Of a stretch of 45,653 nucleotides of DNA, positions 24,476 through 33,811 are shown one piece after another. The translations under genes were made by a program, and so were the position numbers. Below the pieces are notes generated by a model that worked only from the letters and a program-made list of their open reading frames with translations, did no database searches and was not told the DNA's origin. The DNA comes from DASZCR01 sp964246705 (GTDB lineage: Bacteria; Acidobacteriota; Blastocatellia; Pyrinomonadales; Pyrinomonadaceae): positions 1 to 45,653 of the forward strand of contig CAXTRQ010000028.1 of NCBI GenBank assembly GCA_964246705.1. The letters are read 5' to 3'. How positions within the stretch are numbered: the stretch's first letter is position 1; every line of letters begins with the position of its first letter.

Positions 24476-26973
24476 ATGCCTGCAATCACAAACATTACAG
24501 AGGGATTGGACGCCGCGACGGACGGCGGCAGCGAGCATTTGCAAATCCCCGAAGCCTTGCCCGTGCTGCCCTTGCGTGACATTGTTATCTACCCGTTTAT
24601 GATCGTGCCGCTTTTCGTCTCGCGCGAGAAATCCATCCGCGCGGTTGACGAGGCGCTCGGCGAAAACCGCACCATCTTGCTCGTTTCGCAGAAAGACCTC
24701 GACAAGGAAGAGCCGACGGGCGAAGACCTCTACGCGGTCGGCACGGTCGCCGTCATCATGCGGATGCTGAAACTGCCCGACGGGCGCATACGCATTCTCG
24801 TACAGGGGTTGACGCGGGCGCGGGTCGAGGCGGTCGAAGATGGCGACTATTTGAAAGCGCGTCTGAACGTCATCGCGGAACCGCCCGTGCCTGAGCGTTC
24901 GCTCGAAGTCGAGGCGCTCGTCAGGAACGTGCGCGCTTCGATGGAAAAGGCGGCGAATCTCGGCAAGAACATTTCGCCCGAAGTGATGGCGATTGTCGCC
25001 AATCTGGACGAGCCGGGCAGGCTCGCCGATTTGGCCGCGTCGAATCTCGAACTAAAGGTCGAGGACGCGCAGTCGGTCTTAGATATCGCCGACCAGACGG
25101 CGCGGCTCAGACGCGTCAACGATCTCCTGAACAAAGAGATTGAGGTCTTGACCGTCCAGCAGGAAATCAACACGCAGGCGCGCGCCGACATTGACCGCTC
25201 GCAGCGCGAGTTTTTCCTCCGGCAGCAGATGAAGGCGATTCAGTCCGAACTGGGCGAAGGCAACGAATTGGCGGAAGAGATCGCCATGTTCCGCGACAAA
25301 ATCGAACTCTCGAACATGCCGAAGCACGCCGAAGAAGAAGCTCTCAGGCAGTTGAAGAAACTCGAACGCATGCACCCGGATGCGGCGGAGACGGCGACGC
25401 TGAGAAATTGGATGGAGATTATGACCGACCTCCCTTGGTCGAAAGCCTCCACCGATAATCTCGACTTGCAAAAGGCTCAACAGATTCTCGACGAAGATCA
25501 CTACGGGCTTGAGAAAGTCAAAGAGCGCATCGTCGAGTCGCTCGCCGTGCGCAAGCTGAAGGAGAAGCCGAAAGGCTCGATTCTTTGTCTCGTCGGCCCG
25601 CCCGGAGTCGGCAAAACCTCTCTGGGACGTTCGATTGCACGCGCGCTCGACCGCCGCTTCGTGCGGCTCTCGCTCGGCGGTCTGCACGACGAGGCGGAGG
25701 TTCGCGGCCATCGCCGTACTTATGTCGGCGCGATGCCCGGTCGGATCATTCAAGCTCTGCAACAGGCGGGCACGAACAACCCGCTCATCATGCTCGACGA
25801 GATTGATAAGGTCGGAGCGGATTTTCGCGGCGACCCGTCGTCGGCTCTGCTCGAAGTTTTAGACCCGGAGCAGAACAACAGTTTCCGTGATAATTATCTG
25901 GGCGTCACTTTCGACCTCTCGAACGCGATGTTCATGACGACGGCCAACGTCCTTGAGACGATTCAGCCCGCGCTGCGCGACCGCATGGAGGTCATTCGTC
26001 TAGCGGGCTACACGGAAGAGGAGAAGGTCGAGATTGCGCGCCGCCATCTGCTGCCCAAACAGCTTGAAGAGAACGGCATCGCCCCGAAGAATTTGCAAAT
26101 CTCGAAACGTGCGCTCGGCGCGATTATTCAGCAATACACGCAGGAGGCGGGCCTACGACAACTCGAACGTGAAATCGGCACGATCTGCCGCAAGGTCGCG
26201 CGCCGCATCGCCGAAGGCCGCGCCGAGATGTTGCGTGTCACGCCAAAGAATCTGCACGAGTTTTTGGGCGCGCCGAAAATTCTGCCGGAAGAGATTTTAA
26301 AGAAAGACCAGATCGGCGTGGCAACCGGCTTAGCTTGGACGGCGTCGGGCGGCGATGTGCTCTTTATCGAAGCTTTGAGGATGAAGGGGAAGGGAAATCT
26401 CGTCCTGACCGGCCAACTCGGAGATGTCATGAAAGAGTCTGCACAGGCCGCTTACTCTTACGCNNNNNNNNNNACGCCAGCAAACCGCCGCCCCCCGCCG
26501 CTAACTCACACCCCACCGCGCCCTTCCGCGACCTCGGCATCCCGGAAGACGATTTCAGCACTTACGACCTGCACATCCATATCCCGGAAGGCGCGATTCC
26601 GAAGGACGGCCCTTCGGCGGGCATCACACTGGCGACGGCCATGGTTTCGTCGCTCGCCCAGCGCCCGATTCGCAAAGATGTTGCGATGACGGGGGAAATC
26701 ACCCTGCGCGGCAACGTCCTTCCGGTCGGTGGGGTCAAGGAGAAAGTGCTGGCGGCGCGGCGTGCGCGCGTGACGAAAATCATTCTGCCCGCGCTCAACC
26801 GACGCGACATGGACGAGATTCCGAAAGAGTTGGTGAGCGAGATTCAATTCATCTTTGTCGAAAACGTGACGGAGGTCTTTCGAGAGGCGCTCAAGGAGCG
26901 TGTGGTGCCGCCCGGCACGCCCGTCTCGCGCACGCCGCGACTGCCGCAGGCGGCCTCCGCCCCGCGCATGTGA
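24476..26973 (+). CDS. lon: ATP-dependent protease Lon, interrupted by assembly gap
   Basis: Lon degrades damaged and regulatory proteins in the cytoplasm. The N-terminal LAN domain (LPVLPLRDIVIYPFMIVPLFV), coiled linker, AAA+ module (Walker A GPPGVGKTS about residue 376, Walker B IMLDEIDK, YVGAMPGRII) and the beginning of the protease domain run in one frame. A 10-N gap (26464-26473) follows AQAAYSYA. The rest resumes in another frame with LGIPEDDFSTYDLHIHIPEGAIPKDGPSAG (catalytic Ser) and GGVKEKVLAARRA (catalytic Lys). The frame change is best explained by wrong gap length. Just after the gap lies an unusual Pro-rich segment (SKPPPPAANSHPTAPFRD). The ATG at 24476 is chosen over TTG at 24458; neither has a strong ribosome-binding site. 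Confidence 0.94.
26464..26473. other. Assembly gap (10 N) inside lon
   Basis: Upstream and downstream Lon frames differ by one register across the gap. If there is no other indel, the true missing length must leave remainder 2 on division by 3 (for example 11 or 14), not 10. Confidence 0.9.
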
Positions 26974-27097
26974 GGGGCTTGCCAACCTGTTTCGGGAAGG
27001 CTGTTAAACGCACCGTCCGCAGCATTTAGAGAGGGCTAAAATTCTCTCCAAAGAAGCAACCGGGACGTGCCTGCCAGCATCTTTATATTGTTCGAGA

Positions 27098-27139
27098 GCG
27101 AAGCGGTTTTCAGTGGAAATGTTGACCGCTTCGCCTTTT
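27098..27139 (+). terminator. Rho-independent terminator after lon
   Basis: GCGAAGCGGT (27098-27107) pairs with ACCGCTTCGC (27125-27134), followed by CTTTTATTT. It lies about 125 nt after the lon stop. Confidence 0.75.
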
Positions 27140-27157
27140 ATTTGCAAGTAGATAGGT

Positions 27158-27187
27158 TTGACACCCCCTGAACCCGTGTGCTAACCT
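27158..27187 (+). promoter_or_regulatory. Possible promoter of lytic transglycosylase
   Basis: A perfect TTGACA (27158-27163) is followed after 18 bp by TAACCT with an upstream TGC, resembling an extended -10. Transcription would give a leader of about 190 nt before the TTG start at 27382. The -10 match is weak. No known riboswitch is recognised in the leader. Confidence 0.35.
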
Positions 27188-27381
27188 TCGCGAGTGTTTC
27201 GGCTTCGGCCTACGCCCACATCCAAGTAGGGATTAGGCAGCCCACCTCGCTAGGGAAGCCAGATTATCTTGAAGGGTTTCATAAATCCTCTTTTTCAGTG
27301 GATGCCGCTCGTGCGATTTGGTCAGAACCAGAGTCGCCATCGTGGATTCGCTTCTAGCTTAATAATTAAGGAGATCAACGA

Positions 27382-29157
27382 TTGAAGAATACGAGCCTCC
27401 CCCGTTTGATCGCTAGCGCAGCCATCTTCGCGGCCACCGTCATCACTCCTTTCGCCAATATCCAGGCCCAAGTCGCTTCGCAATCATACCTGCGGAATAC
27501 GCCCAACGAGATTGAGCGTGAAGACCCACGAGTTAAACAGATTATTGACCGCGCCGAGAGCCACTTCAAACAGGGACAACTAAATCTGCAAGACAACAAG
27601 CGCGAACAGGCGCGCGACGAATTCGACAAAGCGGTTGACACGCTCCTCGAATCCGGTCTCGACGTGCGCGCTTACCCGCGCCTGAACACCTACTACCTGC
27701 AACTCGTCGAGCGCGTCTATCGAGAGGAAGTGCCGCTTCAGCAGACGCAGAGAACCGGCAATACGCAGGTTGCGCAGACGACAACCGCTCCGCAAGGCGG
27801 CGCTCCGGCGCAGGCAGTTATTCAGCAAGTCGGTTTCCGCGAGCAAAAGTTCGAGCCGTCGCCGCTCGATGATTTGAGCCGCCTCGTTTTGACGGAGAAA
27901 GAGAAGGAAGTTTCGCCGACAGAGGTCGCCAAGTTGGAAGAGGAAATCGCCTCGACGGTTGACTTCAAATTCAGATCAAACGCGCTCATTCAGCAATACA
28001 TTAATTACTATCAGGGACGCGGACGTTCGACGATGGATACGGGCTTACGCCGCTCCGGCATGTTCATGAGCATGGCGCGCAAGATTTTCCGCGAGGAAGG
28101 CGTCCCCGAAGACATCGCTTGGCTCGGTCAGGTCGAGAGCGCGTGGCGTCCGACGGCGCGTTCGTGGGCGGCGGCTTCCGGCCTCTGGCAGTTTATTCCC
28201 GGCACAGGGGCGCGCTTCGGCCTGCGCCAGACCGCATGGGTTGACGAGCGCAACAGCTTTGAGAAAGCGACGCGCGCTTCGGCTCGTTATCTGAAGTGGC
28301 TGGCGGATCGCTATCACGGCAACTGGGAACTCGCCATCGGCGCTTACAACACGGGCGAAGGCAACATTGACCGTGCGATTGCGCGTGCCGGTGTCGCTGA
28401 TTTCTGGACTATCTACCCGTATATCGCGCAAGAGACGCGCAACTACGTGCCGAACATCCTCGCGGTCATCCTGATTGCGAAGAACCCTGACAAGTACGGC
28501 TTCGGCAACGTTCAGCGTATGTCGCCGCTCGACCGGACTTACGACATCGTTAACGTTCCGTCGGCGACGAGCCTGCACCTGATTGCGAGCCTGACTGACA
28601 CGAGCGTTGATTTTCTGCGCAGCATCAATCCCGAATTGCGCCGCGACGTGACGCCGCGCGGTGAGGCTTACAACGTGCGCGTGCCGGGCAGCCGAGGCAA
28701 AGGCTTCGTCGCGCTCTTGAAGCGGGTTCCGCCAGATCGCCGTGACACGCTGGCGCGCGTCATTACGGTTGCGCCGGGCGAAGACCTCCAAGCCGTCGCC
28801 GCGCGAACGGGAACCAGCCTCGCGGCTCTCCAGCAGTGGAACAACGGCGTGGACTTGAGCGCGGGCGGAAAGATCGTCGTGCCGGGCGGCAGCAGCAGTG
28901 TGCGTGCGACAGCTAGAACCTACGAACGACCGCGCGCGAACACCGCGCCGGGTGGGGGTCTCATTACGGTCAAGGCAAAGGCTGGCGACACAATAGCGAA
29001 ACTCGCCACGCAGTATGGCGCTTCAGCCGACGAGGTGGCACGTCTCAACGGTGTCGCTGCCAACGCGCCGCTTGAGAATGGTCGCCAGATTAGAATCCCT
29101 TCATCCGGCGCGACGACCACCAGCACGCCTTCGAGTGCTGCGCGCCGCCGTCGTTAA
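27382..29157 (+). CDS. MltD-like lytic transglycosylase with LysM domains
   Basis: This 591-residue exported enzyme cleaves peptidoglycan glycan strands. AAGGAG at 27367-27372 fixes the TTG start at 27382. A signal peptide (about residues 1-29, ending FANIQAQ) is followed by a helical spacer region and then the SLT/GH23 domain: GVPEDIAWLGQVESAWRP (catalytic Glu near residue 250), ASGLWQFIPGTGARFGL, ATRASARYLKWLADRYHGNWELAIGAYNTGEGNI and YVPNILAVILIAKNP. The C-terminal half holds LysM-like peptidoglycan-binding repeats, the clearest being ITVKAKAGDTIAKLATQYGAS..EVARLNGV near the end. This is the domain order of MltD. It is flanked by its own terminator and a possible promoter. Confidence 0.93.
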   Translation: MKNTSLPRLIASAAIFAATVITPFANIQAQVASQSYLRNTPNEIEREDPRVKQIIDRAESHFKQGQLNLQDNKREQARDEFDKAVDTLLESGLDVRAYPRLNTYYLQLVERVYREEVPLQQTQRTGNTQVAQTTTAPQGGAPAQAVIQQVGFREQKFEPSPLDDLSRLVLTEKEKEVSPTEVAKLEEEIASTVDFKFRSNALIQQYINYYQGRGRSTMDTGLRRSGMFMSMARKIFREEGVPEDIAWLGQVESAWRPTARSWAAASGLWQFIPGTGARFGLRQTAWVDERNSFEKATRASARYLKWLADRYHGNWELAIGAYNTGEGNIDRAIARAGVADFWTIYPYIAQETRNYVPNILAVILIAKNPDKYGFGNVQRMSPLDRTYDIVNVPSATSLHLIASLTDTSVDFLRSINPELRRDVTPRGEAYNVRVPGSRGKGFVALLKRVPPDRRDTLARVITVAPGEDLQAVAARTGTSLAALQQWNNGVDLSAGGKIVVPGGSSSVRATARTYERPRANTAPGGGLITVKAKAGDTIAKLATQYGASADEVARLNGVAANAPLENGRQIRIPSSGATTTSTPSSAARRRR

Positions 29158-29212
29158 CAGAGATTAACGATAAACCGCATTCGTCCCGAAGGATGCCATA
29201 AGTAATAAAGGT

Positions 29213-29247
29213 GAGCGCGCTTTCAGCATCAAGTTGAAAGCGCGCTC
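29213..29247 (+). terminator. Terminator hairpin after lytic transglycosylase
   Basis: A perfect 13-bp stem GAGCGCGCTTTCA (29213-29225) / TGAAAGCGCGCTC (29235-29247) with a 9-nt loop is followed by GTTAGTTTT. It lies 56 nt after the gene end. Confidence 0.75.
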
Positions 29248-29382
29248 GTTAGTTTTCGGCCTGCAAATCCCCACCCGGATTTATCCACGTCTCAACTGTT
29301 GCTTTCGCCCGCCCGGCCTCCCTTGAGAAGCGTCCGGTCGGATGGCTTTCGTTCTCCGCTCTTGAGAGAGGGGCAACTTCGT

Positions 29383-30948
29383 ATGCTCTTTCGTACACAG
29401 TCAGCCGCCGTCTACGGCATAGATGCAGACCTCGTTGACATCGAGGTTGATCTGACGCCCGCGCGCAACGAGGCGGATAGTCCTTCATCTGTGACCATCG
29501 TCGGGCTGCCCGACTTGGCCGTGCGCGAATCGCGCGAACGCATTCGCGCCGCCATCAACAATAGCGGCTTCTTCTTCCCCTTCCACAAAACGACCATCAA
29601 TCTTGCGCCCGCCGACGTGCGCAAAGAGGGCGCGAGTTTCGACCTGCCGATTGCGCTCGGCATTCTCGGTGCAAACGGCGACCTCTGCGAAAGCGTCGGC
29701 TCGACCGACGTGCTCTCGGTCGGTGAACTCTCGCTCGACGGTCGCGTGCGCGCGATACGCGGCGCGCTGCCGATCGCTATTCGTGCGCGTGCCGCCGCTA
29801 TTAAGCATCTGCTGCTGCCGGAAGAGAACGCGACCGAGGCGGCGGTCGTCTCCGGTGTTGACGTGTATCCGGTCGCAACTCTGCGCGGAGCGGTGGAGTT
29901 GCTCGCCGCGCTCAACAGCGAGACGCAGAAGCCCGCGCCGCTACGAATTGATCCGTCCCTGTTGCTTTTGAACAACGCGCACGCGGGCGTAGACTTCGGC
30001 GAAGTGCGCGGACAGTTGACGGCCAAGCGCGCGCTCGAAGTGGCGAGCGCGGGCGCGCACAATATCCTGCTCATCGGCCCGCCGGGTTCCGGCAAGACGA
30101 TGCTCGCCAAACGGCTTCCGACCATCCTGCCGCCGTTGGAGGTTGAAGCCGCGCTGGAACTGACCAAGATTCATTCGGTCGCCGGACTCACAGGCCGCAC
30201 CGGCCTCGTCACCGAACGCCCTTTTCGCAATCCACATCACACCATCAGCGATGCCGGGCTGATAGGCGGCGGCACGATGCCGCGCCCCGGCGAAGTCAGT
30301 CTGGCGCATCACGGCGTACTGTTTCTCGACGAGTTGCCGGAGTTCGACCGCAGCGTGCTCGAAGTCCTGCGCCAGCCGCTCGAAGACAGCCAAGTGACGA
30401 TCAGCCGTGCGGCGATGTCCCTGACTTTTCCCGCCTCATTCATGCTCGCCGCGGCGATGAATCCATGCCCGTGCGGTTTTTGGAATGATCCGACGCGCGA
30501 GTGCCGCTGCACGCCGCCTCAAATTCAACGCTACGTGGGTCGCATTTCCGGCCCGCTCCTCGATCGTATAGACATCCACATTGACGTGCCCGCCGTGCGC
30601 TTCAAAGAATTGACGGGCGAGGGGCCGAACGTCGAAAGCTCCGAAGAGATACGTGTGCGCGTCACGGGCGCACGCGCACGGCAGAGCGAGCGCTTCGTCG
30701 GCGAAGCGATCTTTTCCAACGCGCAGATGTCGCCGCGACACCTGCGTCGCTATTGCCGGATTGACGCGGAGAGCGAGCGGATGTTGGAGCAGGCGATGGC
30801 GCGTCTGGGCTTGTCAGCGAGAGCTTATGACCGTATCCTAAAAGTCAGTCGCACCATCGCAGACCTCGACGCTTCAGCAGGGATTCGCCCCGTGCATGTC
30901 GCGGAAGCTGTCGGCTATCGTTCGCTCGACCGCACGTACTGGACTTGA
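29383..30948 (+). CDS. YifB/ComM-type magnesium chelatase-like AAA+ ATPase
   Basis: This 521-residue protein starts at ATG 29383 (MLFRTQSAAVYGIDADLVDIEVD) with GAGAGAGGGG about 10 nt upstream; the upstream open frame is not family-like. An N-terminal ChlI/Lon-protease-like domain (VGLPDLAVRESRERIRAAINNSG, NLAPADVRKEGASFDLPIALG) precedes the ATPase with Walker A GPPGSGKTM (about residue 231), PFRNPHHTISDAGLIGGG, and Walker B GVLFLDELPEF. A CPCGFW..CRC zinc-like cluster and the C-terminal helical domain follow. ComM relatives act as branch-migration helicases in natural transformation of some bacteria, so a role in DNA uptake or recombination is possible but inferred. Confidence 0.94.
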   Translation: MLFRTQSAAVYGIDADLVDIEVDLTPARNEADSPSSVTIVGLPDLAVRESRERIRAAINNSGFFFPFHKTTINLAPADVRKEGASFDLPIALGILGANGDLCESVGSTDVLSVGELSLDGRVRAIRGALPIAIRARAAAIKHLLLPEENATEAAVVSGVDVYPVATLRGAVELLAALNSETQKPAPLRIDPSLLLLNNAHAGVDFGEVRGQLTAKRALEVASAGAHNILLIGPPGSGKTMLAKRLPTILPPLEVEAALELTKIHSVAGLTGRTGLVTERPFRNPHHTISDAGLIGGGTMPRPGEVSLAHHGVLFLDELPEFDRSVLEVLRQPLEDSQVTISRAAMSLTFPASFMLAAAMNPCPCGFWNDPTRECRCTPPQIQRYVGRISGPLLDRIDIHIDVPAVRFKELTGEGPNVESSEEIRVRVTGARARQSERFVGEAIFSNAQMSPRHLRRYCRIDAESERMLEQAMARLGLSARAYDRILKVSRTIADLDASAGIRPVHVAEAVGYRSLDRTYWT

Positions 30949-31218
30949 AGCAGAGAGCACGCAGTTGGCACAGACTACACGAAAAAGACAAATTTAGTAC
31001 AGCGAAGGGCAACGACGCGCCGAACGCATAGCATCAGACCCGCGTGAGTGAAACTTGGTGATACGCCGCAAGTTATCGGCTTGCAGCCGCCACCGCAAGA
31101 CGGTTTCGCTCAGGCATGCCAAGCGGGCGCGTCCAGAGTTGCCGGTCAGGCGGGCGATACGAGGGAGGTAATCTTCTCAGCCGTAGTTGCCTTCTCTGCC
31201 TGCCGGACGTTCGGACAC

Positions 31219-31797
31219 GTGGCGATTACCGAAACTGAGAAACCGAAAGCTTCGGATTACGAACTGGCGCAGGCGGCGGCCGGAGGCGACATGTTAGCCT
31301 TCGAGCAGTTGTACGAGCGCCACAATCGGCGCGTCTATTCTCTCTGCCTGCGGATGACCACCAATACTGCCGAAGCCGAAGATTTAGCACAGGAAGTCTT
31401 CATCCAACTCTTTCGTAAGATCGGCAGTTTTCGCGGCGAGTCGGCCTTCACCACTTGGCTGCATCGGCTGACGGTCAATCAAGTGCTGATGCATTTCCGC
31501 AAGCGTGGCGTGAGGTTGGAGCAGACGACGGATGACGGAGAGACTCCCGTGCAGGTGGTGGTGGGAACGCAGAATCCGAATAGTATGCCGGTGGTGGACA
31601 GAATCGCGTTGGACAAGGCGATTGGGCAGCTGCCGCCGGGTTACCGCACGGTGTTTATCTTGCATGATGTGGAAGGGCACGAGCACGAAGAGATAGCGAG
31701 GTTGTTGGGGTGTTCGGTGGGGACGAGTAAATCACAGTTACACAAGGCGAGGATGAAATTACGTGGCTTGTTGAGGCAACAGAATCCGCCTCAATAG
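31219..31797 (+). CDS. ECF-type RNA polymerase sigma factor
   Basis: Region 2: DYELAQAAAGGDMLAFEQLYERHNRRVYSLCLRMTTNTAEAEDLAQEVFIQLFRKI, and TTWLHRLTVNQVLMHFRKR. Region 4: LPPGYRTVFILHDVEGHEHEEIARLLGCSVGTSKSQLHKARMKLRGLL. The GTG at 31219 gives 192 residues beginning VAITETEKP and fits normal ECF length. The frame is open back to 31048, but those residues are unlike the family, and no strong ribosome-binding site helps. The anti-sigma gene lies about 240 nt downstream on the same strand. About 270 nt upstream (30949-31218) hold no other gene. Confidence 0.92.
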   Translation: MAITETEKPKASDYELAQAAAGGDMLAFEQLYERHNRRVYSLCLRMTTNTAEAEDLAQEVFIQLFRKIGSFRGESAFTTWLHRLTVNQVLMHFRKRGVRLEQTTDDGETPVQVVVGTQNPNSMPVVDRIALDKAIGQLPPGYRTVFILHDVEGHEHEEIARLLGCSVGTSKSQLHKARMKLRGLLRQQNPPQ

Positions 31798-32033
31798 CTT
31801 CCAACAACGTCGCTCGGGTTTCACACCAACCCGGTTGACCTCTAAACCGGCAGACGAGCGATAAACGGTGCAACTGAACGCTGAGTCTCCCCGAAAGACT
31901 GGCTTGAATCGTTTGAAAGAAAGAAGCGCGGACTTCAGCCCGCCTTCGCCGAAAGCGAGACGGACGGCGACGAAGATTTTTGCGGGAAGCCGCAAAAATG
32001 AGGGGCCTGAAAGGCGCGTGAGGTTTACACGAA

Positions 32034-32783
32034 ATGAACTGCGAGAAGTGCCAAGAATTACTCAGCGATTTTCTTGACGGCACGCTGACCGGCGACGACC
32101 ACACTCTGCTCAGCACACACCTTGAAGAATGCCTCTTCTGTGTTGACGTGCACGACGAGATCGGCGTCATCGTCAGCGCCGCGCATGAGTGTCGCGGCGG
32201 TGACTGCTACGAGCCGCCCAACGCGCACGCTCTCTGGCTGCGCATCAGCAATACCATCGAAAGCGAACTCAGTTTTAATCAGGGAACTGCCACTGCTGCC
32301 GTGGCCGTGCCGTCAAAAACGCGCCCGAACTTTTGGGCGCGGCTGCTGAGCAGGCGTTGGGAACTGACGCTTCCGCAGATGACGGCAGCCGTCGCCGCTA
32401 TCGTGATTAGCGTTTCGCTCGTCACGACGCTCGGCGTGCAGAGTTTCCAGCACAACGCCAGCACCACGCTGTCCGCCGCGTCGGGGCTGCCGCAGGATAG
32501 TTCGCGCAATGCTTTTCTGGCCGACGGCTCCTACCCGCGCGCTTACGTCAACCAGCAGCAGACGAGCCTCAATTACTGGCAGCAACGCGTCGAGCAGCGT
32601 AAGGCGAGCTGGAATCCGCGTATGCGTGAATCCTTCGACCGCAGTCTTAACGTCATAGATCAGGCCGTCAGCGAGTCGCTCGACGAGCTTCAGCGGAACC
32701 CGCATGACGAAGTCTCGGAAGAGATGCTCAATTCGGCGCTGCGCGACAAAATGGAGCTTCTCAAAGAGTTCTGCGAGCATTAA
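32034..32783 (+). CDS. Anti-sigma factor, single zf-HC2 domain
   Basis: This 249-residue membrane protein starts MNCEKCQELLSDFLDGTL. The zinc motif HLEECLFC (HxxxCxxC) marks the anti-sigma domain (residues 1-45). A Pro/Ser linker, one membrane helix (MTAAVAAIVISVSLVTTLGV, about 119-138) and a periplasmic helical domain of about 110 residues follow. It should bind the ECF sigma factor encoded just upstream and release it on an envelope signal. The two DUF4097 genes follow it at 125 nt and beyond on the same strand, which suggests a common transcript. Confidence 0.9.
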   Translation: MNCEKCQELLSDFLDGTLTGDDHTLLSTHLEECLFCVDVHDEIGVIVSAAHECRGGDCYEPPNAHALWLRISNTIESELSFNQGTATAAVAVPSKTRPNFWARLLSRRWELTLPQMTAAVAAIVISVSLVTTLGVQSFQHNASTTLSAASGLPQDSSRNAFLADGSYPRAYVNQQQTSLNYWQQRVEQRKASWNPRMRESFDRSLNVIDQAVSESLDELQRNPHDEVSEEMLNSALRDKMELLKEFCEH

Positions 32784-32908
32784 GATTGAACGGGACGCGC
32801 CCATACTTCAGACTGTCTGCGAGCGTCGCGGGAGCAACCGCGCGACGGAGAAGAATTAGCGGCAGGCTTACTGCGCGGAACCTTCTTTTGCCTGATTTCC
32901 AGAGGTTG

Positions 32909-33712
32909 ATGAACGAGACACCGATTAGTATTCCTCACGCAAACGATTGGCGCTTTGTGCGGAACAGAAAGGCAGTGTGGCGACACGCTCTGTTCGGGCT
33001 GGCGCTTCTCTGCGCTATTTCTCTCGCCTCTCCCGCCGACACGTTCGCGCAACGGCACATCACCAAAGAGTACGCGACCAATCCGAACATACGCTTGTTG
33101 TTGGTTAACCGTTCGGGCACGGTGACGGTCGAATCGTGGGAAAAGAACAAGGTCAAAGTTTCCGCCGACATGGAATCCTCTGCGGCGCGGATGACGCCGC
33201 AGGTCACAGGCGACGGCGTGACGATCAACGTCGAGCGCGAGAACCGCGCGGATGTCGGCGACATCAACTTCAAGATTCAAGTGCCGGTTAATTCAACCGT
33301 GGACATCCAGACCAAGCGCGGCAATATCACCGTGCGTAACGTGCGCGGCGCAATCGTGCGCGCCATCGTCTCGACCGAAGGCGACATCGAACTGACGGGC
33401 ATCCGCGCTTCGACCGTGATGGCGGAAAACATCATGGGGAATATCCTGTTCGACGCCGAACTGCTACGCAACGGTACTTACGAACTCAAGTCCATGCAGG
33501 GCGATATCCAGATTCGCATCACCGCCGACTCCGGCTTTCGCCTGATTGCGACCGCCCCGCGCACGCGCAATATTGACCTCGGCGGTTTTGCCGGTCGCGG
33601 CCAGTTCGAGTTTTTCAGCGATAAGCGTAAGGTCGTCGGCAAAGTGGGAGACGGCAGCGCGTCGCTCAGCACGACGAACGGGCGCGGCTCAATCACCTTT
33701 ATGCAACGTTGA
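32909..33712 (+). CDS. DUF4097-like exported beta-repeat protein
   Basis: This 267-residue protein starts MNETPISIPHANDWRF, with a membrane/signal segment HALFGLALLCAISLASPADTFA (about residues 26-47). The rest is a series of short beta strands with the DUF4097/DUF4098 (adhesin-like) pattern: LLLVNRSGTVTVESWEKNKVKVSA, VDIQTKRGNITVRNVRGAIVRAIVSTEGDIELTGI, and YELKSMQGDIQIRITADSGF. Such proteins form right-handed beta-helix-like folds. Their role is not established, and they often accompany sigma/anti-sigma genes. The ATG at 32909 has AGAGG close upstream; the frame is open further up. Confidence 0.85.
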   Translation: MNETPISIPHANDWRFVRNRKAVWRHALFGLALLCAISLASPADTFAQRHITKEYATNPNIRLLLVNRSGTVTVESWEKNKVKVSADMESSAARMTPQVTGDGVTINVERENRADVGDINFKIQVPVNSTVDIQTKRGNITVRNVRGAIVRAIVSTEGDIELTGIRASTVMAENIMGNILFDAELLRNGTYELKSMQGDIQIRITADSGFRLIATAPRTRNIDLGGFAGRGQFEFFSDKRKVVGKVGDGSASLSTTNGRGSITFMQR

Positions 33713-33811
33713 TTGTCGGCTTAAAATGTCAGAGTCCAATGGCGGACGCTCTCTTCGATTCAACACATTCGAGCCGGGAGCGTCCGCCTTCTTTTTCGGG
33801 AGGGAACTGAT

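Noticed and set aside
25079..25762. 227-codon minus-strand frame
   Set aside because: It is the shadow of lon.
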